DNA of 64,000 nucleotides from Amycolatopsis sp. NBC_01480 (GTDB lineage: Bacteria > Actinomycetota > Actinomycetes > Mycobacteriales > Pseudonocardiaceae). The translations under genes were made by a program, and so were the position numbers. Positions 1-7,824 of this stretch are shown here, one piece after another. The DNA lies in the NCBI RefSeq assembly GCF_036227205.1, contig NZ_CP109442.1, forward strand, positions 9,672,001 to 9,736,000, written 5' to 3'. The stretch's first letter is position 1, and every line of letters begins with the position of its first letter. The notes beneath the pieces are model-generated. The model worked only from the letters and a program-made list of their open reading frames with translations. It was not told where the DNA came from and made no database searches.

Positions 1-485
1 GCGATCTTCCGCGTGGCCATCGCGGCCGGGAAGTTCCACGGGGTCACCAGCACGCTCACGCCGATGGGCTGGCGCAGCACCAGGATCCGGTTGGCGCCAC
101 CGGGCGCGGTCTGCACCGTGCCCGCGACCCGCACGGTTTCCTCGGCGTACCAACGGAAGAACTCCGCCGCGTAGGTCACCTCACCGCGCGCGTCGGGCAG
201 CGCCTTGCCGTTCTCGCGCACGATCAGCTCGGCCAACTCCTCGGCCCGCTCGTGCATGAGCGTGAACGCCCGCAGCAGGATGTCGGCCCGGGCCCGCGGC
301 GCGGTCGCCGACCATTCGGGCAACGCCGTCGCCGCGGCGTCAACGGCGGCCAAACCGTCCTCGACGGTGCCGTTCGCCACCGTCGTGACGGGATCGGCCG
401 TGGCCGGGTCGATCACGGTGATGCGGGCGCCGTCGGCCGAGGGCTTCCAGCCGCCGCCGATGAACAGCTCTTCGGGGATCTTCAC
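1..485 (-). CDS. NAD(P)-dependent aldehyde dehydrogenase, succinate-semialdehyde type (N-terminal part, runs off the window)
   Basis: About 161 N-terminal residues are present; the gene continues past base 1. The protein opens MKIPEELFIGGGWKPS and contains the cofactor-domain motif VTPWNFPAAMATRK typical of class-3/succinate-semialdehyde dehydrogenases of the GabD type. The catalytic Glu and Cys lie outside the window. The start is a GTG at 485-483 with a GAGGAGG ribosome site a few bases upstream. It follows the M24 gene by 14 bases on the same strand, so the two are probably cotranscribed with the oxidoreductase further upstream. An oxidoreductase producing a semialdehyde followed by a semialdehyde dehydrogenase would make metabolic sense (inference). 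Substrate cannot be told from this part. Confidence 0.85.
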   Translation of the reverse strand, partial: MKIPEELFIGGGWKPSADGARITVIDPATADPVTTVANGTVEDGLAAVDAAATALPEWSATAPRARADILLRAFTLMHERAEELAELIVRENGKALPDARGEVTYAAEFFRWYAEETVRVAGTVQTAPGGANRILVLRQPIGVSVLVTPWNFPAAMATRKI

Positions 486-499
486 AGCGCCTCCTCGGC

Positions 500-1744
500 T
501 CAGTACGGGTTGGCGATGAACAGGTCCTGCGCCGGGAACTTCGTGAGCACCTCGACGCCGGTACCGGTGACCACGACCTCTTCCTCGATGCGCGCGGCGG
601 AGAAGCCGTCGGACGCGGGACAGTAGGTTTCGAGCGCGAAGACCATGCCGGGCTTGATCTCGACCGGATCGCCCAGGCTGTTCAGCCGCGAGATGATCGG
701 CCGCTCGTGCAGCCCCAGCCCGAGACCGTGGCCGAACTGCAGGCCGAACGCGGCCATCTCGTCGGTGAACCCGAAATCCGTGGCCGCGGGCCAGACCCGG
801 GCGACGTCGTCGGTGCCCACCCCCGGTTTCACGATCTCGATCGCCGCGTCCATCCACTCCCGCGCCCGCGCGTACGCGTCGCGCTGCGGGTCGGTGGCGC
901 TGCCGACGCTGAACGTGCGGTAGTAACAGGTGCGATAACCGTTGTAGGACTGGATGATGTCGAAAAACGCCTGGTCGCCGGGCCGGATCAGCCGGTCGGA
1001 GAAGTTGTGCGGATGCGGGTTGCACCGCTCCCCCGACACCGCGTTGATCGCCTCGACCTGGTCGGAACCCATTTCGTAGAGCCGTTTGCTGGCCAGCGCG
1101 ACGATCTCGTTCTCGCGGACGCCGGGCTTGAGCGCCTCGACGATGTCCTGGTACACCCCGTCGACCATCGCCGCGGCCTGCGAGAGCAAGGTGATCTCGT
1201 CGTTCGACTTGATCTCACGCGCGTCGAGCATCAACTGCTGCGCGTCGACGACTTTGAGGCCCTGGCGCTGCATCTCGAACAGGAGCGGCGGCTCCACGAT
1301 GTCGACGCCGATCGGCGAATCCGCCACGCCCGCCTGGACGAGCAGGTCCTTGATCTGCGTGACGGCCTGGCGCATCAGCCCGGCGGCCGGCGAGATCGCC
1401 CCGCGCAGCCCGAGCATGCCGGCCCGGCAGTTCTCCGGCTCCAGCCAGGGCGAGTAGAGCTGGTGGTGTTTGGCCGCGGACCCGAAGTCCCACAGCATCG
1501 GCTCGCCGTCGCGGGCCAGCAGCGCGTAGCGGGTCATCTTGTCCCCGAGCGCGCCGCCGATCCAGGTCTGCGTGGTGTAGCGGATGTTGTAGAAGTCGAA
1601 CAGCAGGAACGCGGCGCACTCGCTGGACTCCAGCGACGCGCGGGCCCGTGCGAGCCGGTAGTCGCGCAGCCGGGCGAAGTCCACGCGCTCCTCGAAGTCG
1701 ACCGCGCCGTGGCCGGGGGCCGGAATCGGGCGTCCGTCAGGCAT
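500..1744 (-). CDS. M24 (creatinase/prolidase-fold) family protein
   Basis: A 414-residue protein with the length and order of the pita-bread family: an N-terminal creatinase-like domain and a C-terminal catalytic fold. Visible family motifs are FFDIIQSYNGYRTCYYRTF, HGLGLGLHERP and, near the end, ALETYCP and RIEEEVVVT. The conserved His and the two Glu ligands are there, but the second metal Asp of the usual GYxxDxxRTF motif is Cys here. This suggests altered or lost metal binding, as in creatinase and some other non-peptidase members. The ATG overlaps the end of the upstream oxidoreductase gene by 8 bases, so translation is probably coupled. In this operon it more likely hydrolyses a small amidine, lactone or amino-acid derivative than a dipeptide (inference). 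Confidence 0.8.
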   Translation of the reverse strand: MPDGRPIPAPGHGAVDFEERVDFARLRDYRLARARASLESSECAAFLLFDFYNIRYTTQTWIGGALGDKMTRYALLARDGEPMLWDFGSAAKHHQLYSPWLEPENCRAGMLGLRGAISPAAGLMRQAVTQIKDLLVQAGVADSPIGVDIVEPPLLFEMQRQGLKVVDAQQLMLDAREIKSNDEITLLSQAAAMVDGVYQDIVEALKPGVRENEIVALASKRLYEMGSDQVEAINAVSGERCNPHPHNFSDRLIRPGDQAFFDIIQSYNGYRTCYYRTFSVGSATDPQRDAYARAREWMDAAIEIVKPGVGTDDVARVWPAATDFGFTDEMAAFGLQFGHGLGLGLHERPIISRLNSLGDPVEIKPGMVFALETYCPASDGFSAARIEEEVVVTGTGVEVLTKFPAQDLFIANPY

Positions 1745-2687
1745 CGCCGGCCGCCAGACCGTCGGTGACGTCGGAGTCCTCGGACACCAGCTTCAGCCCG
1801 GAGCGGCGCGCCTGCTCCTCGATCAGCACGGCGAAGTCCTGCTCCACCAGGCCCGCGCCGACCGCGGACGCCACCAGCTGCGCCGCCGCCGAGGCGACCG
1901 GCATCGGCGCCTCCAGTGCGCGCGCGGCCGCCAGCCCAAGGTCGAAGTCCTTGCGCAGCAACGGCATGGTGAACGTCGGGGTGAAGTCCAGGTTCACCAG
2001 CGCCGGGGTCTTGTACTGGCTGAACACCGAGCCCATCACCGACGCGTTGAGGAAGGCCATGAACGCCTCGCGGCTCACCCCGCCCTTCTCCGCCAGCACC
2101 GTGATCTCGGCCAGCGACTGGATCACCACGCCGAGGAACACGTTGTGGGCGATCTTCACCAGCCGCGCCACCTCGCCTTCGCCGACGTAGGTCACGCCGC
2201 GGCCGAGCGCGTCCAGCAGCGGCTGGACCTCGTCGAACACCGCCCGCGGCCCGGACGCCGCGAGCGTCAGCTTCCCCGAGGCCACCACCTTCGGATTGCC
2301 GCTCACCGGCGCGGCCAGCAGCGCGGTTCCGCGCTTGGCCGCCTCGGCCCGCACCAGGGCGGAGGCCTCGGCGGACACCGTGGACGAATCGATGAGCACC
2401 TTCGGCGCCTGGGCCGGGTCGGTGAACAGCCCGCCCTCGCCGGAAGTCACCTCCTCGAGGTCCGCCGAAGCCGAAACCATGGAGAACACCACGTCACGCC
2501 CGGCCAGGTCGACCGGCCGCTCCGCCACCACCGCCCCGGCCGCGACCAGCTCTTCGGCCTTGGCGCGTGTGCGGTTGTACACCGCGACGTCGTAACCGGC
2601 CTCGAGCAGCCGCCGCACGAGCGCCGCGCCCATCCGCCCGGCACCGATCCAGCCGACTGTGGTTGCCCCTGGGTTTGCGGTCACCAT
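1737..2687 (-). CDS. NAD(P)-dependent oxidoreductase, 3-hydroxyisobutyrate dehydrogenase family
   Basis: Beta-hydroxyacid dehydrogenase of about 316 residues. The N-terminal Rossmann motif reads VGWIGAGRMGAALVRRLLEA. The substrate motif is degenerate but the catalytic Lys is seen in VKIAHN, followed by the all-helical C-terminal domain. I chose the ATG at 2687 because GGAGGTG lies about 6 bases upstream; an in-frame TTG 21 bases earlier would put the start inside the operator. It is the first gene of a leftward operon with the M24 protein and the aldehyde dehydrogenase. A LacI-type operator sits 17 bases upstream, so induction by a sugar or hydroxyacid is likely. It probably oxidises a beta-hydroxyacid to the semialdehyde used by the downstream dehydrogenase (inference). 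Confidence 0.88.
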   Translation of the reverse strand: MVTANPGATTVGWIGAGRMGAALVRRLLEAGYDVAVYNRTRAKAEELVAAGAVVAERPVDLAGRDVVFSMVSASADLEEVTSGEGGLFTDPAQAPKVLIDSSTVSAEASALVRAEAAKRGTALLAAPVSGNPKVVASGKLTLAASGPRAVFDEVQPLLDALGRGVTYVGEGEVARLVKIAHNVFLGVVIQSLAEITVLAEKGGVSREAFMAFLNASVMGSVFSQYKTPALVNLDFTPTFTMPLLRKDFDLGLAAARALEAPMPVASAAAQLVASAVGAGLVEQDFAVLIEEQARRSGLKLVSEDSDVTDGLAAGDA

Positions 2688-2703
2688 GACCTGCACCTCC
2701 GTC

Positions 2704-2717
2704 TGCAATCGTTTGCA
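2704..2717. promoter_or_regulatory. LacI-family operator
   Basis: The sequence TGCAATCGTTTGCA matches the LacI/GalR operator pattern TGnAAnCGnTTnCA at every fixed position, with the central CG. It lies between the presumed promoter and the start of the leftward oxidoreductase operon. A TTGACT hexamer on the minus strand at 2749-2744 is a candidate -35. No lacI-type gene is in the window. Confidence 0.65.
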
Positions 2718-2770
2718 TCAGTGTGTGTCGGAGGCTGGCCAGTAGTCAAGTGAGAGATGGGACTCAGTGC

Positions 2771-2784
2771 TGCAAACGTCTGCC
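2771..2784. promoter_or_regulatory. Possible second, degenerate LacI-type half operator
   Basis: TGCAAACGTCTGCC keeps the left half and central CG of the operator at 2704-2717, which is 67 bases away (about six helical turns). It lies immediately outside the attL site. The right half is poor, so this may be chance. Confidence 0.3.
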
Positions 2785-2789
2785 GGGCG

Positions 2790-2843
2790 AAGGGCTCGTG
2801 AGTGTTTATGACGGTTAGAACCAATACTGACTTGGTTACCTAC
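2790..2843 (+). other. attL of the integrated element
   Basis: Bases 2790-2816 are a perfect 27-bp inverted copy of 20158-20184 and form the chromosomal (B) arm. AG at 2817-2818 is the presumed crossover dinucleotide inside the 7-bp direct repeat TAGAACC (2816-2822 and 20155-20161). Bases 2819-2843 are the phage-type (P) arm. They carry TGACTTG and ACCTAC, which mirror GTAGGT and CAAGTGA of attR at exactly the same distance from the AG. Confidence 0.8.
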
Positions 2844-3002
2844 TTGTGACCTGCGTAGACGCTCGTTGCATGCTCCAGAGCGCGGAGGCTGGCGCGGTGG
2901 GCCGCGGCGCGCATCCGGTCTGTGACCTTTTCTCTGATCGCTCTTCGGCGTCGCAACATGCTGTCGTCGGGTCGTTGTGGGAGTCAGGGGCTCCTGGCTT
3001 GG
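2844..3002. other. Non-coding left end of the element
   Basis: Nothing recognisable is encoded here between attL and the terminator hairpin. Short reading frames exist on both strands but have no ribosome site or family resemblance. Confidence 0.4.
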
Positions 3003-3042
3003 CCCGGTCGGTGCGGTGTCGGGGTCAACCGCACCGACCGGG
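3003..3042. terminator. Hairpin terminator after the small HTH gene
   Basis: A perfect 15-bp stem (3003-3017 with 3028-3042) around a 10-base loop sits just past the stop codon of the leftward HTH gene. It has no T-run, as is usual for high-GC actinobacteria. Confidence 0.6.
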
Positions 3043-3053
3043 GGATCAGGGGC

Positions 3054-3383
3054 CTAGCGTCGGCCGCGGCGCCGGAGTTGGACGCCTTCGGCGAGCAGTA
3101 TCCGGCGGGTCTGGTTGTAGCTCCGGCCGTGGGTGGTGGCCAGCTGCTGGATCGTCCGGCCGTCGAGGTAGGCGTTGACCAGGCCGGGCGGTGTCGGCGG
3201 CAAGAGGATCTTCTGCGGCCGGATGGTGACGCGGGCGAAGATCAGGACGTTGCGGACTTGCCGGTAGCTGACTGAGTACTGCGCTGCCAGCTGTTCCATG
3301 GTCTCGCCAGCGGTGTACCGATGGATGACTTCCGCAATGGTGTCGGGGTCGAAATCGGGGCCACTGACGACCGGCAGACTCAT
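3054..3383 (-). CDS. Small protein with two tandem helix-turn-helix motifs
   Basis: A 109-residue basic protein. Two similar segments, TMEQLAAQYSVSYRQVRNVL around residues 33-52 and TIQQLATTHGRSYNQTRRIL around residues 77-96, each look like a resolvase/Hin-type HTH. The C-terminus is very basic (RRRGRR). Such short double-HTH proteins are common at the ends of mobile elements in Pseudonocardiaceae. Its ATG overlaps the stop of an upstream short frame ending in LVVLDDEEDPE, possibly a coupled leader or the remnant of a previous gene. Probable role: regulation inside the element (inference). Confidence 0.7.
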   Translation of the reverse strand: MSLPVVSGPDFDPDTIAEVIHRYTAGETMEQLAAQYSVSYRQVRNVLIFARVTIRPQKILLPPTPPGLVNAYLDGRTIQQLATTHGRSYNQTRRILLAEGVQLRRRGRR

Positions 3384-3514
3384 TCCGGGTCCTCCTCGTC
3401 ATCCAGGACGACCAGCTCATGCTGCGTGTCTCGGTGTCCGTTGTTCGCTTAGCCACCCGTTCCAGATATGGGGCAGGTGGACAACCGCCCTACAAGCATT
3501 TGAAACGGCGTAGA

Positions 3515-3856
3515 TCACGATCGCCTGCCCGCACGTATGGATGCAACAATCTCCGCCGCCGTCGCCACGACGAGTTGCAGCGCGTCAAGATGATCCGTCA
3601 GACGCTGAGTACCGGTGGGAGTCAACCTCCAAGAGGACCGGCGGCCGTCGGGGCGAGACTCGACGTGCCCAGCTTTCCGGAGCACTCCGAGTTGCTTCGA
3701 CAACGCCGCAGGCGTCAGCCTCAGCGTCTGGCGCATCGTCGCGTACTCGCACCACTGCTCGTCAGCGAGCGTAGCCACGATGAACAGCCGCACTGGCGGT
3801 ACAAGCACCGGATCGAGTCCCTCGGTATACCCGGCGATGGGGACCAAGCGCGCCAT
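3515..3856 (-). CDS. Winged-helix transcriptional regulator
   Basis: About 113 residues from the ATG at 3856. The core PPVRLFIVATLADEQWCEYATMR, then TPAALSKQLGVLRKAGHVESR and a wing with RRSSWRLTPTG, matches the HTH_27/MarR-like winged-helix family. GAGGGG precedes the start. The start lies 2 bases after the stop of the upstream 76-residue gene, so the three genes 4457-3515 form one leftward operon. A longer reading frame extends upstream but overlaps that gene. Target and effector unknown. Confidence 0.7.
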   Translation of the reverse strand: MARLVPIAGYTEGLDPVLVPPVRLFIVATLADEQWCEYATMRQTLRLTPAALSKQLGVLRKAGHVESRPDGRRSSWRLTPTGTQRLTDHLDALQLVVATAAEIVASIRAGRRS

Positions 3857-3858
3857 CG

Positions 3859-4089
3859 CTACCCCTCGACCGCGTCGGGAGTAGGCGAGTTCCGCAGGCA
3901 CGACACGCAAGGCATCCCACTCGGTCTGTCGAGCATCTCCAGTTCCCCCGGCCCGAAGTCCGCGCCGCACAGAGCCACAAGCCGTGACGGCATCACGTCG
4001 TCGGTCGGGAACGGAAAGAGGTGCACCACGCGACGAGTCTCACCGACCAAGCCCGGCAGCGGGCGAGCGAGATAGATCCGCACCGTCAT
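3859..4089 (-). CDS. Conserved small Cys-containing hypothetical protein
   Basis: 76 residues, opening MTVRIYLARPLPGLVGETRR. Three Cys (LCGADFGPGELEM..CVSC) suggest a small metal site or simply a conserved fold. It is the middle gene of a three-gene leftward set, overlapping the gene before it by 4 bases (ATGA). Similar paired short proteins occur widely in Pseudonocardiaceae genomes and elements. Function unknown. Confidence 0.6.
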   Translation of the reverse strand: MTVRIYLARPLPGLVGETRRVVHLFPFPTDDVMPSRLVALCGADFGPGELEMLDRPSGMPCVSCLRNSPTPDAVEG

Positions 4090-4457
4090 CGCGCGATCCA
4101 GCCTTCTGCGTTTGGCGATGCGACGGCGAGTGGACGCTCAGCGCGGAGCCTACGTCGCAGGCGAGGCCACGCACGGGCCTTTCGGTGTCGACGACGAGGT
4201 GAGCGCTGGTCCGCTTGGTGCGGTGACCGGGCAACCACATAGGCCTGGCAGGCCACGCACCGTGCGCCTGGAGCCTCCAACATCGATCCGACTACGACGA
4301 CATGCCCGCACACCGACTGGTAGCGCCCGGCCGAGTTCGTGCGACGCCCTCGTGCGAATTCCTCGTCAGTGACGGCGTGATCTCGGCCATCAGAAGCGCA
4401 CCGGTGCCACGACAGATACGTCCGCACGACAGTCACGCCGGCCTGTTGGTCGTCCAT
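4086..4457 (-). CDS. Conserved hypothetical protein, first gene of the short regulatory operon
   Basis: 123 residues. The part VVRTYLSWHRCASDGRDHAVTDEEFARGRRT followed by VCGHVVVVGSMLEAPGARCVAC reads as a real conserved protein with spaced Cys residues. The last third is Arg-rich and of low complexity. It starts at ATG 4457 and is coupled to the following gene. Divergent from the XRE-TPR regulator gene at 4608; the inverted repeat at 4512-4544 lies between them. Function unknown. Confidence 0.55.
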   Translation of the reverse strand: MDDQQAGVTVVRTYLSWHRCASDGRDHAVTDEEFARGRRTNSAGRYQSVCGHVVVVGSMLEAPGARCVACQAYVVARSPHQADQRSPRRRHRKARAWPRLRRRLRAERPLAVASPNAEGWIAR

Positions 4458-4511
4458 CTGTTCCGCCTTCCGCGCACCGGGGGCTGACCTGCGCCAGTGC
4501 CATGTGCGACA

Positions 4512-4544
4512 CTGAAATTAGCTTCACCTAAAGGCTGATTTCAG
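4512..4544. promoter_or_regulatory. Operator-like inverted repeat in the divergent promoter region
   Basis: CTGAAAT-n-AGC and GCT-n-ATTTCAG form arms around an 11-base centre, in locally AT-rich DNA between the divergent genes at 4457 and 4608. A binding site for the XRE protein encoded next door is the simplest reading (inference). Confidence 0.5.
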
Positions 4545-4607
4545 CGAAAGGTCGCGGGCGGGCCACACGGGGGACATGCAGGTGTCAGGACGGTCAGAGG
4601 GGATGAC

Positions 4608-5771
4608 ATGACGACGGGCGACCAGCGCGCGCGGAAGCCGCGTACGGTCCTTGAGTTGAAGATCTGGCAGCGCAACCAATCGTTGGCTGAGTTCGTCAAG
4701 TCAGCGGAGGAGTTCGCACGCGAGTGCGGCGAGCCGGGCACGCTCAGCGAACGTCATCTCAAGCGTCTGGTCTCGGGACAGACCACGGATGGCTCCCCGA
4801 TCGGCCGCCCCCGCCCAGCCACAGCACGCCTGCTCGAACGGATCTTCCGTCTGAGCATCGACGACCTTCTCGCACCGCCGGTGACAGTCAGCGCGGGCGA
4901 GAGTGACAGGCCGCAACTCCGCGTCATGCTCGACGCCGCCAGGCGGGTCGACCCGGCGGTTCTCGCGGTCCTGCACGGCCAGCTCGACAGCCTGCGACGG
5001 CTCGACCGGCAATTAGGCGCCGTCACCGCACACGACGAGGTAGTGGCCAAGATCGAGCAGATTTCCCTGCTCCAGTCGCACTGCCTCAACTCTGACATCA
5101 GAACGCGCCTCGCCACCCTGCTCGCCGAGCTGGGGACCCTGGCCGGATGGCAGGCGCTAGACCTCGGCCGAGTCGCGGAGTCATGGAGACACTACGAACG
5201 AGCCAAAGGCGCCGCCCTCCAATCAGGCAATGCTCGGTTCGAGGTGCACACCACTGCGGAACAGTCGTTCGCCTTGCTCGACGTCGGCGAGACAAGCGCC
5301 GCCGTTGAGGTGCTTGCTGCCACCGAAATTCGGGCACGCCATGCCGTAGATCGTCTGCTGCGCTCGTGGCTCGCGGCCGCACACGGGGAAGCGCTCGCCG
5401 CCGACGGGCAGCGCTCCGCCAGCCTCCGCGCGTTCGACCGTGCCGGAGCACTGTTGCCATCCGGATCATCCGATGCAGACGGCCCGTACGTCGCGCTCGA
5501 CCCCGTACACCTCGAACGATGGAGGGGCCACGCGCTCGCCCGTACCGGCGCCCCGGAGGCGGTCGACGTACTCACGTCAGCGCTGAATCGCCTTGACCCG
5601 ACGTTCGCCCGTGCTGAAGCTGGCCTGCGCGTGGACCTGGCGTCCGCATTCTTCGCGCAAGGCGAACGTGAGAAGGCAAAGGGACACATCGCCAAAGCGC
5701 GCACGCTGGCATCCAGTATTGGATCGGCGCGTCAACTCGGCCGACTCAAAAAGTTGACCCATTTACTGTAA
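4608..5771 (+). CDS. XRE-type regulator with C-terminal TPR-like repeats
   Basis: 387 residues. The N-terminal 90 residues form a divergent HTH (LSERHLKRLVSGQTTDGSPIG), followed by RLLERIFRLSIDDLL. Residues ~110-387 are a helical repeat region like that of other actinobacterial XRE-TPR proteins. It includes LGTLAGWQALDLGRVAESW and YERAKGAALQSG, which closely match the second copy at 9603-10730. It may sense a signal through the repeat domain, by analogy with Rap/quorum-type regulators (inference). It converges on the EspG gene and overlaps its end by 9 bases. Confidence 0.75.
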   Translation: MTTGDQRARKPRTVLELKIWQRNQSLAEFVKSAEEFARECGEPGTLSERHLKRLVSGQTTDGSPIGRPRPATARLLERIFRLSIDDLLAPPVTVSAGESDRPQLRVMLDAARRVDPAVLAVLHGQLDSLRRLDRQLGAVTAHDEVVAKIEQISLLQSHCLNSDIRTRLATLLAELGTLAGWQALDLGRVAESWRHYERAKGAALQSGNARFEVHTTAEQSFALLDVGETSAAVEVLAATEIRARHAVDRLLRSWLAAAHGEALAADGQRSASLRAFDRAGALLPSGSSDADGPYVALDPVHLERWRGHALARTGAPEAVDVLTSALNRLDPTFARAEAGLRVDLASAFFAQGEREKAKGHIAKARTLASSIGSARQLGRLKKLTHLL

Positions 5772-6530
5772 AGCTTGCAGGGTGTTTTCCAGGGTTCCAG
5801 TGATGTAGTCGAGACTGCCTGGTCCACATGTGATCTCTTCGCCGCCCGGGCCGTCCTGCAGATAGGTGAGGAATCGGCCGTGCTCCGCCGTGTCGACGGC
5901 TGTCAGAGGCATACTGGTGACGCGCCCGCGGTTGGTACGGGAAGCGACATAGAACTGGTGGCCGCCGATCCGTCGCGCTGTCATGGCTGTCCGCAATTGC
6001 TCGGCGGAGTCGGGCGCGGTGTAGTCGCTGGTCGTGTCGAGGGAGTATGCTTCGCCGTCCCCACTGGACTCGTACTCCGACCGCGCCACGCTGAACTGGC
6101 GGATGTCTGCCGGAGCACACGCGGTCAAGCTCTCAACGACGGCGCGAATGAGTCGATGGCGCGGGATCTTCTCCAGCGTGACTCGATCACCATCCACTAT
6201 GTACCGAATGGCCGATCGTCCGGCCGGCACTGCCAGCGTGGCGGTGCTTTGCCCGTCGCTGGTCGAGGAGAAGCAGTAACACTCGGATTCCGCGTTCGCC
6301 GTGGCCAGCAACAAATCCCGGAACTCGCCGACGAAACGACCCCTGCGTAGGTCGTAGAAACCGGGCTCCGCCAGGACTTGCCGGGTCAGGTCCTCGAACC
6401 TGCCGACAATGTCGTCCTCAAGCCACACGTCGACCATGCCGATCACCGGATGCGGCGCGCCAACGCGCTCCCATTCCCACGCCTGTGCCAACGCCAGACG
6501 CGGCACCGTCACCGGTTCAGCCAGCAACAC
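5763..6530 (-). CDS. ESX secretion-associated protein, EspG family
   Basis: 255 residues with EspG-type features: N-terminal LAEPVTVPRLALAQAWEWE, central LATANAESECYCFSS, then the hydrophobic strand VAGRSAIRYIV-like segment and a C-terminal TYLQDGPGGEEITCGPG. EspG proteins are cytosolic chaperones that bind PE/PPE-type or WXG-type ESX substrates and release them at the secretion machine. It is the last gene of a leftward block with a PPE-like protein, a DUF3558 lipoprotein and a small ESX-like protein, consistent with that role. No ESX core ATPase (EccC) is on the element, so it must use a host system. Confidence 0.8.
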   Translation of the reverse strand: MLLAEPVTVPRLALAQAWEWERVGAPHPVIGMVDVWLEDDIVGRFEDLTRQVLAEPGFYDLRRGRFVGEFRDLLLATANAESECYCFSSTSDGQSTATLAVPAGRSAIRYIVDGDRVTLEKIPRHRLIRAVVESLTACAPADIRQFSVARSEYESSGDGEAYSLDTTSDYTAPDSAEQLRTAMTARRIGGHQFYVASRTNRGRVTSMPLTAVDTAEHGRFLTYLQDGPGGEEITCGPGSLDYITGTLENTLQALQ

Positions 6531-6555
6531 GAAGCCCCCCTCGCGTTCAGCACCG

Positions 6556-7824
6556 TTACTTGCCGATCACGGGTGGTGTGGCCTTGCCGTCGTAGCCGAA
6601 CAGGGCGTTCGGGTCGGCCTCGCGCAAGTAGTCGGCGGACTTCTTCTCCTTGTCCTCTTCCTTCTTGCCCTTCCCACCATTGGCGCCGATCGGCATCCCG
6701 TTTGCGCCACGCTGGCCGGAACTTCCTGCCTTACCACCGATGCCTGGCTCTTCCGTCGTGCCGAGTCGACCTGCACCACTCGAATTCCCCGGCGATCCCG
6801 GACCTCGGACACCCGTGCCCGACCCACCTGCTCCTGAACCGCCCGGCATACCGCCGCGGCCTCCAGAGCCGAGACCGCCGGTCTCGGAACGCGAACCACC
6901 GGGGAAGCCTGGCACAAAGCCACCACCCGAGCCGTAACCGCCAGCCGAACCGGAAGCGGTCTGCCCACCGGGGCCGGTGGAGCTAAATCCTGGTCCGAAC
7001 GTTCCACCACCAACGGGCGTACCACTGGCTGGGGGTGGCGGCGCGTACCCGGCTGTCTCGGTTCCGCCGTTCTCCGACGCCGCGGGCGGATGGGGTGAAG
7101 CCCCTTGATCGCCATGAGAGCTGGAGCCCGAACTCGGTGCACCGTGCTGCCCGCCCGGAGCACCCGCCGATGAGCCAACGCCCGACCCGACCACCGATTG
7201 ATGAGATCCGCTCTGCTCGGTGACCGCGCTCTGCTGCGCCGTGGGAGTTTGCACGGCGTAGGAGCCGTCCGGGGAGTCTGGCACCTGGCCGTAGTCGATT
7301 GGCATCTTTTGCGCATGACCATCACTGGTCGTAGTGAAGCCTTGGTAGATCTGTTTGTTCTGTGCAATCGCTGCGCTGTTCTTGTTGATCTGATCCTCGG
7401 TGTCGGTGTCCCACGGGCTAAGTGTGTCGAGCAAGTCTGTCGACGGCGGCTTGTCGGACACATCCTGCATCGAGTCGCGTGTGGACTGGAACGCATGTCC
7501 TTGATCAGCCAACGCGTTCTGACTGCCGTGCATGGCCGACGATGCCGATGTCGCGACGTCAGCCAACGGACGTAGGCCAGCCCGGGATGCATCGCCACTC
7601 GGCCCGGACCACGCCGATTCCAGCCGACCGACGATCGCCAGCGTGTCCGCCTCAATGCCCTGCTGCTCGGTGACCTGTTCAACGCCTGCCGCCTGCGCGT
7701 GCCCCAAGCTCTCAGGACCGGGTCCGGCCTTGACTCGACGCACCAACTCCGCGGGGAGGATCAACTTGCCGTCGGCCTGTTGTTGCTGGAGGAACTGGTA
7801 AACGACATCGGCGAGGGCCATCAT
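6556..7824 (-). CDS. PPE-like/WXG-type secreted protein with long Gly-rich tail
   Basis: 422 residues. The N-terminal ~150 residues are helical with the turn SAWSGPSGDASRAG (a WxG motif) and a second helical run, as in ESX substrates of the PPE/WXG class. Residues ~200-385 are low-complexity Gly/Ser/Pro. The C-terminal end (KKEEDKEKKSADYLREADPN) is charged and ends in a short conserved-looking segment, LFGYDGKATPPVIG. It overlaps the lipoprotein gene by 4 bases. Its chaperone is probably the adjacent EspG protein. Effector or surface role unknown. Confidence 0.7.
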   Translation of the reverse strand: MMALADVVYQFLQQQQADGKLILPAELVRRVKAGPGPESLGHAQAAGVEQVTEQQGIEADTLAIVGRLESAWSGPSGDASRAGLRPLADVATSASSAMHGSQNALADQGHAFQSTRDSMQDVSDKPPSTDLLDTLSPWDTDTEDQINKNSAAIAQNKQIYQGFTTTSDGHAQKMPIDYGQVPDSPDGSYAVQTPTAQQSAVTEQSGSHQSVVGSGVGSSAGAPGGQHGAPSSGSSSHGDQGASPHPPAASENGGTETAGYAPPPPASGTPVGGGTFGPGFSSTGPGGQTASGSAGGYGSGGGFVPGFPGGSRSETGGLGSGGRGGMPGGSGAGGSGTGVRGPGSPGNSSGAGRLGTTEEPGIGGKAGSSGQRGANGMPIGANGGKGKKEEDKEKKSADYLREADPNALFGYDGKATPPVIGK

